The notes: generated by a model from the sequence alone, not told the origin. A DNA stretch of 28,452 nt from STC-74 sp031423995 (GCA_031423995.1 JANPGO010000094.1:1-28452), one strand, 5' to 3'; positions 18,176 to 26,268 are shown, numbered from the stretch's first letter. A program made the numbers and translations.

Positions 18176-19171
18176 TTACCTGGTATTTCGTACCTGATAA
18201 TACGCTCGAATTCAGACCATAGCAGCATTATCCATCGAATAGAGGATTCTCTTGGGGGCGAGAAGTCGTACTCCTTCTTGCAAGGCAATGGATTCAAGTT
18301 TCTCCTTGAGCCGAGAGTTCGCGCTCACTCCTCATGCGAGAAGCATGATACTCGATTGAGTTTGCCTCAGGGCACGCAAGAGCTTTTCTGCAAGTATATC
18401 AGTCACTATTTCTTCGAATTCATAGGCAATATACTGCATGAATTGTTCTGAAAGTATACCGTTCTTTGCAAGCTCTTTATCGACTTCGCGCTTCACGGCC
18501 GTTTTGATCCCAGAGAAGGAGAAATCCAGTGAATCCTTTTCGAGAAGTACTGTTGGAAAGAGTCTTTTTCACAAGTCACGAATCACGAGTCACGAGTCAC
18601 GATAACCTTGTGCAAGTCGAGCAATCTTGGCACCTCAGGGAAATCCGAGTCCCATCATTTTTGAAACCTTATCGAAAGCCTCTCCCGCGGCATCATCACG
18701 AGTTTGTCCGATCATAACAAGTTCAGACATACTTTTCCAGTGATAGATCTCTGTATGTCCTCATGATACTGTAAGGACAACCGCTGGGAAGATAATATCA
18801 TTCTCTGGGCGCTCAAGGTAGTTCGCGAATATATGCGACTCAATATGATCGATCCAGATGAGTGGCTTCCCAAGAGAAAGCGAAAGCGTCTTCGCAACCG
18901 TCATCCCCGTAAGGAGTGATGGAAGGAGTCCAGGCTTCTCAGTACAGGCAATAATATCGATCTGATCCAGAGTCAATTCTGACTCCCGCATAGCATCCTC
19001 GATACAGGGAAATATTGCATTCGCATGACTGCGGGCGGCTACTTCAGGTACAACACCTCAGGTCGTATCATGTTCGAGTTGTGTCTGAGTCGAGAGTGCT
19101 ATGAGTTCAGTATCTCGAAGAAGTGATACAGAAGTATCGTCACAAGATGTTTCGAAGGCAAGAATATACAC
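18176..19171 (-). CDS. tsaD: tRNA t6A threonylcarbamoyltransferase TsaD, with heptamer-encoded insert
   Basis: 331 aa from GTG 19169-19171 to TAA 18176-18178. GTG is chosen because an in-frame TAA lies 3-5 bases upstream and the product then begins VYILAFETSCDDTSV, the family start. TsaD transfers the threonylcarbamoyl group to A37 of ANN-decoding tRNAs. Metal ligands are H109 and H113 (IDHIESH) and the Asp in YSMDNAAM. SGGHTE, GEAFDKVSKMMGLGFPGG and FSFSGIKTAV are conserved. UGA encodes Gly in SGGHT, FPGG and GGVSAN. At about residues 191-200 a 4-copy 7-bp repeat encodes YRDSGLVIRDLG, which replaces the usual loop before the FP motif. A 10-copy heptamer array lies directly upstream of the start, separating it from uvrC. 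Confidence 0.95.
18574..18601. repeat. Heptanucleotide repeat inside tsaD, 4 x AGTCACG (one mismatch)
   Basis: The units are AGTCACG, AATCACG, AGTCACG and AGTCACG. On the coding strand the unit CGTGACT contains TGA but no TAA or TAG in any frame, so it stays open under code 25. The 28-bp length is not a multiple of 3. Confidence 0.93.
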
Positions 19172-19172
19172 A

Positions 19173-19242
19173 AGTTAGCAGTTAGCAGTTAGCAGTTAGC
19201 AGTTAGCAGTTAGCAGTTAGCAGTTAGCAGTTAGCAGTTAGC
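19173..19242. repeat. Heptanucleotide repeat upstream of tsaD, 10 perfect AGTTAGC copies
   Basis: Seventy bases of uninterrupted repeat end 1 bp before the tsaD GTG (minus strand) and follow the uvrC stop by 32 bp. Units contain TAG, or TAA on the other strand, so the array cannot be coding in every frame. There are no spacers, so it is not CRISPR. Confidence 0.97.
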
Positions 19243-19274
19243 AGGATAGAGAAAATATTTTTGAAATCAAGTCA

Positions 19275-21215
19275 CTATTCAATAATTCCATGGTCTCTGA
19301 GGACATCTATCTGTGAAGCAGTACAAATGGATGCTAATTTTTCTCTGCTGATATCCTTCAGCGCGTCTACATTTCCAGCAAGCTTCAAGAGATTCTTTCT
19401 TGTGACTGGTCATATTCCTGGTATTTCTTCAAGTATATTCTTTTTCATACTTTTCATACGAGCATTTTTATTGGCTGTGATAGAGAATCTATGTGACTCA
19501 TCTCGTGCCTTCTGGAGAACCATGAGTTCTGGAGTTCCCTTCTGGAAGATAATCGGCTCCTTTTGATCGGGAAGAAATATTTCCTCATCCCGCTTTGCTA
19601 TAGAACAGATCGGGATAGTGAAAGATTCGATTATTTGAACATGAGAATCATGATTAGTATCTCATTGTTCATTGTTCATTGTTCATTGTTCATTGCTATA
19701 TTTCCATATTCACTCGTTCACTCATGAGAGAGCGCTTGAGAGTTGTCCTTTTCCCCCATCGATGATGATCAGATGAGGAAAATTCTTCTCAGCCAATCAC
19801 TCAAGCGTGCGTCGCATCATGACTTCACGATGTGAAGCAAAATCGTCGATCTTCCCATCTTCAAGGGATTTGATTTTGTACTTCTTATATCGACTCGGAT
19901 CAGGTTTCCCATTCACGATGACGACTCGACTCGCATAGGTGAAGTGTCCATCTGTATGCGATATATCGTAGCATTCGAATAAGATTTCACTCTTCTTCGG
20001 GACAGGGTAATGAAGTCGCTCGAGCACATGCACCATATGTTCTCGAGTAAGTATTCACTGCTCTAAGGTCGACATCTCACGCTTATACGCATATTCTCGA
20101 ATTTGATTGAGTGTGAATTGTATGATCTCATCTTTTGGTCAGATCTTTGGGTATTCGATACTGATTTTCTTCATTTTGAGAAATTCATGGAATGATTCAT
20201 CTGCTATAGGATCACGTAGTATAAGTACATCTGGGCTATTGATTCCCTCTTCCTGATATGCGTATTGCTTCATCAGAAATTCGACTGCCAGGTCATCATG
20301 GTCACCGATACCCAGTAGAACCTCATGACGAAATACTCATACTATCTTATTCGATCTGACTTGTGTGAGTACTACATATGTTTTATCATACTTTTCATAC
20401 TGTAGAAACACATCCACATCTCACTCTATACTATCACGAACATTTTGTCTTTCTGAGAGTCACTTGAGTGATTCGATCATTTCCTTGATCCTCTGAGCAT
20501 CTTCGAAGTCCAGATTTTTTGCTTTCTCGAGCATATTCACTTCTAGTGACTTGATGATCTCACTCGAACCTCACTTGAGAAACTGACGAGCCTGAGCCAA
20601 GTTCTGACCATGCATATTGATTTTTTCTTTTTCGAGTATACAGGGAGCAGGACAGAGCCCAATATAGTAATCCATACAGGGAATAGTTTTTCCTGCTTTA
20701 TCCGTGATCTGTATTCACTCATTGAATCATCATTTTTTGAACTTCACTCGACAGTTTCGGATCTTGAAGACTCTCCTCAGTGCTCGCACGCTCTGCTCTA
20801 CTGCTGACACGTACGGACCAAAATACTCAGCTCCATCTCGTATTCTTTGTCGTGTCTTGATCAGCTCTGGAATGGGAGAATTGGTGATCTTGATATAGGC
20901 AAGATTTTTATCATCCTTCATGAGGATATTGTATTTTGGTGTGAGGTGTTTGATAAGATTGGTCTCGAGGACCAGTGCCTCAACCTCGGTGGCACAGAGA
21001 ATGAGTTCAATATCTGTAATCTTTCCGACCATTTGGCGTTTTGCCATATTGAGATCAGCAGTCCGATCGAAATAGGATCGGACACGATTCTGGAGATTCT
21101 TCGCTTTGCCGACATACATCACCTTTTCACTTCCATCCTTCATCTGATAGACTCAAGGATTTGTCGGCAGAGTAGAGAGGATTTTCTGGAGATGCTCAGA
21201 ATATGTTTTTTTCAT
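19275..21215 (-). CDS. uvrC: Excinuclease ABC subunit C (UvrC), with heptamer-encoded insert
   Basis: 646 aa from ATG 21213-21215 to TAG 19275-19277. UvrC makes both incisions in nucleotide excision repair. Domains in order: GIY-YIG nuclease (1-95, PGVYQMKDGSEKVMYVGKAKN), a Cys-containing segment (IGLCPAPC), a UVR helical hairpin (about 220-255), the RNase H-like nuclease (about 405-560: ECYDISHTDG, DDFASHREVM, IIDGGKGQLSSAL, SIAKRDEEIFLP, RDESHRF), and a C-terminal helix-hairpin-helix pair (IPGIGPVTRKNLLKLAG). UGA encodes Gly in PGVY and PGIG. Between GKGQL and SIAKRDEE an extra loop at about 507-519 is encoded by a 5-copy 7-bp repeat. It has its own leaderless-type promoter and is likely co-transcribed with tsaD. 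Confidence 0.95.
19661..19695. repeat. Heptanucleotide repeat inside uvrC, CTCATTG + 4 x TTCATTG
   Basis: Thirty-five bases with 7-bp period lie in the RNase H-like domain. On the coding strand the unit CAATGAA contains TGA but no TAA or TAG in any frame. It is translated as NEQGTMNNEQG. The length is not a multiple of 3. Confidence 0.95.
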
Positions 21216-21222
21216 GCGATAT

Positions 21223-21250
21223 ATTCTATAAAAAAGGCTACAAAGAGCAA
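21223..21250 (-). promoter_or_regulatory. Predicted uvrC promoter, leaderless
   Basis: On the minus strand TTGCTC (21245-21250) and TAGAAT (21223-21228) are separated by 16 bp. The -10 box lies 7 nt before the uvrC ATG. Confidence 0.55.
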
Positions 21251-21263
21251 ATATTGGTATTTC

Positions 21264-21286
21264 AGCACCTCATTTTGACAGGTGCT
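21264..21286. promoter_or_regulatory. CIRCE-like operator (HrcA site) in the dnaJ promoter
   Basis: AGCACCT and AGGTGCT form a perfect 7-bp inverted repeat with a 9-nt spacer. The classical CIRCE element is TTAGCACTC-N9-GAGTGCTAA, so the AGCAC/GTGCT core and the N9 spacing agree while two inner bases per arm differ. It covers the dnaJ -35 hexamer, so binding would block transcription. Heat-shock repression by HrcA is inferred; hrcA is not in the window. Confidence 0.68.
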
Positions 21287-21302
21287 ATTTTTTCTATAAA
21301 AT
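21275..21302 (+). promoter_or_regulatory. Predicted dnaJ promoter, leaderless, overlapped by the CIRCE-like site
   Basis: TTGACA (21275-21280) with TAAAAT (21297-21302), spacer 16 bp; TATAAA at 21295-21300 gives a 14-bp alternative. The ATG follows 6 nt after the -10 box. Confidence 0.6.
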
Positions 21303-21308
21303 GCCTTC

Positions 21309-22028
21309 ATGAATAAAAACTACTACGACATCCTCTGAGTCTCGAAATCAGCAAGTGATGAGGAAATCAAAAGGGCCTATAAGAAGCTCGCGATGAAACA
21401 TCATCCTGATCGGACCAAGTGAGACAAGAAAGCAGAAGATAAATTCAAAGAAGCAAATGAAGCCTATCAGACCCTTGGAGATAAGAAAAAACGAGCTAAC
21501 TATGACCAATTCTGATCAGCGGAAGGGAGTCCATTCTCTGGAATGGGATGAAATCCTTTTGGCTCAGGACAGAGTGGATGAAGTGCTGGTGGATTATGAG
21601 GATTCGAAGATATATTTTCTACTTTCTGATGAGGAAATAGAGGAAAATCCTCCTCTCAAGGATTCGAGTTCGATATCGGTGATCTCTTCGGAAATACAGG
21701 ATGAGGGAGAAGAACTGAGAACCAACAGAGTCATCAGGCTGATGAGAAGAAAGAAGAAAATCTCACCGTCACCGAGACTGTTGAGATTCCATTTTTTGAT
21801 TTCCTCTTCGATACTTCGATCTCAGTTCGCACTGTATACGGGAAAAATCTCACCCTGAAAGTGAAAGCAGGAACCAAGCCAGGAACTAGGTTCAAGATCT
21901 CAGGAAAATGACGAACCACTGGATGAAAGACAGGAGATATGTATGTCATCGTGGAAGCAAAGATGCCGAAGACTCCACTGGATTCAACGGTCGAGAAAAT
22001 GATCGAAGCGATCCGATATCAAGTATAG
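21309..22028 (+). CDS. DnaJ-like co-chaperone without zinc finger
   Basis: 239 aa from ATG 21309 to TAG 22026-22028. The J domain is residues 1-65 (YYDILGVSKSAS, HPD at 32-34, DQFGSAEG), and the first conserved Gly, in ILGV, is UGA. A Gly/Phe-rich linker follows, with about half of its glycines from UGA. After a polar stretch comes a single substrate-binding beta domain (TETVEIPFFDFLFDTSISVRT, KVKAGTKPGTRFKISGKG). The CxxCxGxG zinc repeats of full DnaJ are absent, and only one beta domain plus a short end remain. It is therefore shorter than both DnaJ (about 375 aa) and CbpA (about 305 aa). It stimulates the DnaK ATPase. DnaK and GrpE are not in this window. A CIRCE-like operator lies upstream. 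Confidence 0.88.
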
Positions 22029-22073
22029 CAATGTGAGCATGAAGCAAGAAGCTTTAAGAATATCTCCTTCATC

Positions 22074-22101
22074 CTATCTGCTATTACCTATCTACTAGAA
22101 G
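22074..22101. repeat. Degenerate heptanucleotide repeat after dnaJ
   Basis: The units CTATCTG, CTATTAC, CTATCTA and CTAGAAG share a CTA start every 7 bp. This may be an eroded member of the heptamer family. The rest of the 242-bp gap 22029-22270 holds only a promoter and AT-rich sequence. Confidence 0.4.
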
Positions 22102-22223
22102 CTCTTTACTGTTCATTAGATTATCGAGAAATAGAAATTTTTATTTGCTTTTTCTCCGAAAAAGACGATAATCCCGTCAACAGAAAAACCTATTGCACAT
22201 AATGAGAAAATCATTCTAATTAT

Positions 22224-22252
22224 TTGCAATATTCCCAAGGTTCTGCTAGAAT
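22224..22252 (+). promoter_or_regulatory. Predicted promoter of the orphan gene at 22271
   Basis: TTGCAA (22224-22229) and TAGAAT (22247-22252) are separated by 17 bp. A further TATTAT at 22259-22264, 6 nt before the ATG, would give a leaderless start but lacks a -35. Confidence 0.45.
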
Positions 22253-22270
22253 CAAGTGTATTATCGAACT

Positions 22271-22624
22271 ATGGCAGCTAAAAACCACTCTTCACATCCC
22301 CAAGAATGAAATCAGTATCAAGGCTTTACAATGCGACTTAATCCTATAATGGACTCACTGGTGAGCGTATATGGAGATGAAGTTGCGGCTCGACTCAGAA
22401 ATTGAGTGAATTGACAGCCAGCATATAGCGAACATGTAGTCGAAGCAGTCTTACGAACTTTAGCAATTCAGACATGAAGAAATCAAAAACAAATATTACA
22501 AGCAATTAATAACGCTCTTAATTGAGAGAAGAATACTCAGCTTGCTTCATGAACAACCAGCCAAATTTGAGAAAATTCTATCAATAGTGCTAATGGTAGC
22601 TTACCGTATACTCTACAAGCATAA
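22271..22624 (+). CDS. Small hypothetical protein, Asn/Gln-rich orphan gene
   Basis: 117 aa from ATG 22271 to TAA 22622-22624, containing seven UGA codons, so it is invisible under the standard code. There is no signal peptide or TM helix. Polar residues dominate (N, Q, S, T). A predicted helical centre (EHVVEAVLRTLAIQTG, KQILQAINNALNG) is followed by a Ser/Asn/Gly-rich tail (SINSANGSLPYTLQA). No family was recognised. It has a plausible promoter and a clear downstream terminator, so it looks like an independent transcription unit. Composition is AT-richer than the flanking dnaJ. The call rests on the long UGA-tolerant frame plus the flanking signals. Confidence 0.62.
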
Positions 22625-22649
22625 AGAAAAATATTTGCAATCCAGAGAA

Positions 22650-22685
22650 AACTGATACAATAATGATTGAGTATCAGTTTTTTTG
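22650..22685 (+). terminator. Intrinsic terminator
   Basis: AACTGATAC and GTATCAGTT form a 9-bp stem with a 12-nt loop and a T-run (TTTTTTT). It lies 25 bp after the orphan gene's stop. Confidence 0.85.
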
Positions 22686-22708
22686 AGACTATTTTTTCTC
22701 ATAGAGTC

Positions 22709-23092
22709 ATGTCAAATACGCGTCTCCTGACCCTTCTCGAGAGGTGTCCGTTATCAGAGGAAGACCGCCATAATATCATGGCTATTTTTCATGCACTGAC
22801 AGCAGAGAGACAGCTGCATATCCTCGATAATTGGGATCTATATATCGTCGAGATTGTCATGGTGCGCAAGGAAGTAGATGCTGCGAACAAGGCACTCCTC
22901 GAAGAAGCACTCGAGATGATCGATACCCTGAAGGATGCCAAGGATGCACATGATGCAGAAATGCGCCTTGAAAAATTCAAAAAACAGAAACAGACTCGTC
23001 TCGAACTCGAATGAGTCCAGAAATACCACCAAGCTCACAAACTGAATCTCATCAGGACTATTGCTCAGATTCCGGATGAACAGATGAAGTAA
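22709..23092 (+). CDS. Small hypothetical protein, helical, probable coiled coil
   Basis: 127 aa from ATG 22709 to TAA 23090-23092. The ATG at 22709 (MSNTRLLTLLERCPLSEED) is preferred because the upstream start at 22667 lies inside the terminator. The protein is almost entirely helical and charged: ERCPLSEEDRHNIMAIFHAL, then a long helix from about residue 50 to 105 with heptad-like leucines and many Glu, Lys and Ala (NKALLEEALEMIDTLKDAKD, EMRLEKFKKQKQ). A single UGA-Gly follows LELE. There is no signal peptide. No family was recognised; similar small helical proteins are common in CPR genomes. Codon use matches the main genome type (CTC and ATC preferred), unlike the AT-rich orphans. Confidence 0.75.
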
Positions 23093-23125
23093 TATCCAAA
23101 TAGGACAATAGAGTAAGAAGAGTGC

Positions 23126-23149
23126 AAGAGCAATTTGAGCTCTTCTTTT
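23126..23149 (+). terminator. Possible intrinsic terminator
   Basis: AAGAGC and GCTCTT pair around a 7-nt loop, followed by CTTTT. It lies 34 bp after the helical protein gene. The T-run is short. Confidence 0.45.
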
Positions 23150-23176
23150 GCTTCACTGAGAGAAACCTGCTATACT
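23148..23176 (+). promoter_or_regulatory. Predicted promoter of the transporter gene
   Basis: TTGCTT (23148-23153) and TATACT (23171-23176) are separated by 17 bp. The leader is about 80 nt and contains a small ACCGA/TCGGT hairpin. Confidence 0.5.
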
Positions 23177-23261
23177 TTTTCCATATTCCTTGGTCAGAAG
23201 GAAGCTTTAACCTCAGAGAAATAGACCGATTATCGGTTTATTTTATGCGATATTGTTCACT

Positions 23262-24836
23262 ATGGATAGTCTCCCTCAAACATCTCCAGAAGTAACTTCT
23301 GAAACTGAGAGTCAGTCTTTTGGGGACTCCAATCCAGTGATTATCTCAGTACAGACGAAGCTCGATGGCTACAGACTGAGGAACTTCTACCTCACGAATT
23401 CATTTCAGGGATTTGTCTGGATGATCTTCCACTTTTCTGTGGTGTTTTTTTTCACCTTTCTCCTGAAGAGCGTAGCACTCGTTGGGATATTTCTCGGATT
23501 TGCGAACTTCATCTCATTCTGTCTCGATATCCCGCTCGGAATCATCCAGCGATATGTCTCTACAAAGCGGATGTTCATCATTGCTGCGATCTCACAGCTT
23601 GTCGCAACGGGAATATTCTTTAGCTTCATATTCCAATTCTTCAACCTCCTCCACTATGTCAGTGGTTGAGTGACACCAGAATCTCTCAAATGAGCAACGG
23701 ATTGGTTTTTCAACAATGCGATCAACTGGGTCGGTGTTGTCATCGCTTCACTCTGTTATGGCCTCACCAAGGAGATCAATGATGTCTCAACCTATGGTTA
23801 TGTCCTCTCCCATGCTGATCCGAGTGAATATGGAACGATCCTTGCGAGAAATAATATCACCTTCGGGGTCGGATCCCTCACAGGACTCCTCCTCTCATGA
23901 GTGATACTCAGTGTCAATCCTGCTTTTGCGGTCGTCATACTTGGAGTCATTATATCAGCATTTCTTGCCTTCACCATGCGATTTTTCGATACTTCTGTCG
24001 ATACAGTCTCACTCGAAGATATCAATAACTTCCGCGTCTCAGTCCAACGATGGAATAAGGAACATGTGAAGGAATACCTGGTCGAGACCATCCAGAAAGC
24101 TGATCTTGGGAAGATCATCAAAAATGTGAAGTATCTCATGATCAAACCGAAACAAAAAAACCCATCAGAAAAAATTCCCTGGAATGATGTCAAAACATCA
24201 TCAAAAAAAGAATTCAAAATTATTTGGGAAATATTCTCCCATAAGCCTATCTACATCAATATTCTCTGGGCAATCACCCTTGTTCTCATCTTTTGATTTT
24301 GGGATACATTCGCTTCGAGCTTTCTCCTGACATTCCTCGATAACATCAAACAATGATGGAGCTATGTACTTCTCGCTATTATCGGAGTCCCCTGAATCGT
24401 TCTCCAAGAGATGGCAAGTAAGCTCGGTCAAAAAATCGGGATAAAGACTGTCGGTATTATCGGACTCGCACTCTCGGGTGGATCGCTTATCGTGATGGGA
24501 GTACTGGCGCTTGGATGATCTCCGAGTCCTGTAGCGATCATCAGTATTGCACTCATCAATAGTCTCGGATATGCCTGTGGAATGTCTACGGGACAGAATC
24601 AATTTCTCGATATCTATAACCGGATCTATGCCGAACATCAGTGACTCACCGAGATCGATGCCAATGCTTCATCTGGACCGATGAAGGTCATACAGAATAT
24701 GGCAAATGTGATCGGACTGGTATTCTGAGGACTCCTCGTTGGACTCGGATTTCCTGCATTTTTCTTCATATTTGGTCTCGTTATCCTTGGGGCTCTTGGG
24801 TGGACATTCAGGAAAAATAAAGAAATCGTTCTCTAA
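23262..24836 (+). CDS. MFS-like polytopic membrane transporter
   Basis: 524 aa from ATG 23262 to TAA 24834-24836, with many UGA-Gly codons. An N-terminal polar stretch (about 45 residues) precedes roughly 12 TM helices. There are two helix bundles separated by a charged cytosolic loop at about 256-320 (SVQRWNKEHVKEYLV, KPKQKNPSEKIPW). Helix spacing and short basic loops such as QRYVSTKRMF after TM3 suggest a major facilitator fold. The classic motif A is not clear, so the family is an inference from topology and the substrate is unknown. It has its own promoter. Its stop overlaps the stop of the convergent PriA-like gene (24833-24835). Confidence 0.7.
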
Positions 24837-25804
24837 TTCCACTCGAGTGCCACTCCTCTATTTCTCACGATTTCTCATCGTAGGGAATGGAGAATCTCAG
24901 AGAGACTCTTGGCTCTCAGAAGAATCTTCTGTGACCATCGTCCACCTGATTTCTCCCAGATATCACGATCAAAAGCGAGAAATATATTCTCATCTTTGAT
25001 GATTTCGATCTTATTCACGAGTCGGGTCATCATATCCCTGACCCGATCTTGCGAACGATCATAGACACGTATCGTGATGAATTCACTATATGGAGGATAG
25101 GAGAATTTCGCTCGTTCTCTGCTCATAGCATGGAGAAAGTCATTGTAATTCCCCTCCAAGATAAGGGAGAGAAGTGGATGATCGGGAACACATGTCTGGA
25201 TCGTGATATTCTTCCCGAGTTTCTTGGCATAGTGAATGATATGAAAAAGTTCTTCCTCCATCCTATAATCAGGAATCGTGAAATCCGACTCAAAAAGAAC
25301 AAAAACAATATGATCTAAGACGCTGAGAATTCAGGCTATACTATAGGTACCGAGAATGATATCATACTGCCTGAGCGAATGAAAGAGTTTCTCCTTTTTC
25401 TCATGGGTATCAGAATCTATACGGAGAATCCTGGACTCTGGAACAAGTCGAGTGAGATCGGTCTCGAGACGCTGAATCCCGAGTCCTATCGCCTCGAAAC
25501 CATGCCCATGACAGGATGGACAGAGAATTGGTACGTGGTCGACAAAATTGCACTGATGACAGAGGAGATTGGTTCTCGGACTCGTATGATAGGCGAGGGC
25601 AATATCACAGTGAGGACAGAGTGGAAAATATCCACAATCCCGACAAATCCAAGCTCTTCCTGAGCCACGTCGATTGTACAGAAGTGCTGTCTTCCTCCCT
25701 TCCTGCCTCTCTGATTGGAGGAGTTCGAGGAGTTCATAGGAGAGGCGTGGTGCCTGCAGACGAGAGTCATTCAGGGATATGCGGGTGATATGTTGATCTG
25801 TCAT
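24833..25804 (-). CDS. Truncated, degenerate PriA-like protein (primosomal helicase C-terminal half)
   Basis: 323 aa from ATG 25802-25804 to TAG 24833-24835. The match starts at LLYNRRGSGRAWICRDCGY, deep inside PriA. The zinc-binding insert is complete, with eight Cys in four CxxC pairs (CRDC, CPHC, CHQC, CPSC). Helicase lobe 2 follows (GIQRLETDLTRLVPESRILRIDSDT), then the C-terminal domain (PDHPLLSLILEGNYNDFLHAM, RAKFSYPPYSEFITIRV). Missing are the whole N-terminal DNA-binding part and the ATPase lobe with Walker A and DEAH. The GTQMIAKGHDF region reads GTYSIAGILSV, and the GRAGR motif VI is absent. Full PriA is about 730 aa. The start lies 5 bp after the nrdR stop, so this is not a frame artefact of a nearby upstream half. 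It could bind DNA or partner proteins but not unwind DNA. Confidence 0.82.
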
Positions 25805-25809
25805 AGTGC

Positions 25810-26256
25810 TTATCCGAGTTCGTCCTCGATGAACTTCACAAACCCCTTCACACTCTCATGGTTGTGGTAGATCGAAGCATACCGGAGAAATGCAACTTCA
25901 TCAAGATCTCGGAGCTTGCGGAGAATATCTCGACCGATACGACGAGAAGTAATACCCTGTTTGTTCTGTGCCCATTCATTCTCGAGGGCATTGATAGTAT
26001 TATCGAGCTTCTCGGGATCGAATTCTCGCTTCACGAGCGCCTTCATCATCGAGTTCACGATCTTTGCTCGATCATATTGTTCACTCTCTCCTGACGATTT
26101 CGTCACCATGAATGAGACGAACTCCAGTCGCTCGAAGGTCGTAAAGCGTGAACCACACTTCTCACACTCACGGCGTCTACGGATCGCCTTGCCATCCTCG
26201 GTTGCGCGAGAGTCGATGACCTTGGTATCGAGATTTTTACATTTTGGGCATTTCAT
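25810..26256 (-). CDS. nrdR: Transcriptional repressor NrdR
   Basis: 148 aa from ATG 26254-26256 to TAA 25810-25812. NrdR senses ATP/dATP and represses ribonucleotide reductase genes. The N-terminal zinc ribbon has cysteines at 3, 6, 31 and 34 (MKCPKCKN, RRECEKCGSRFTTFE). An ATP-cone follows at about 50-140 (SFMVTKSSGESEQYDRAKI, ALVKREFDPEKLD, VAFLRYASIYHNHESVKGF). Length is typical and no UGA codon is present. It lies 12 bp after the Cys-rich secreted gene and 5 bp before the PriA-like gene, so it is probably co-transcribed with both. No NrdR box was recognised and no nrd genes are in the window. Confidence 0.96.
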   Translation of the reverse strand: MKCPKCKNLDTKVIDSRATEDGKAIRRRRECEKCGSRFTTFERLEFVSFMVTKSSGESEQYDRAKIVNSMMKALVKREFDPEKLDNTINALENEWAQNKQGITSRRIGRDILRKLRDLDEVAFLRYASIYHNHESVKGFVKFIEDELG

Positions 26257-26268
26257 AGAAAAATAGAG

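Noticed and set aside
19173..19242. CRISPR array
   Set aside because: The repeat unit is 7 bp with no spacers, and no cas genes are nearby. It is a simple tandem repeat.
22116..22214. 32-aa minus-strand ORF in the gap after dnaJ
   Set aside because: It is too short, has no signal peptide or promoter, and runs against the plus-strand unit.
24833..25804. PriA with its N-terminal half hidden by a frameshift upstream
   Set aside because: The sequence directly upstream is a complete nrdR in the same orientation, so no missing helicase half fits there.
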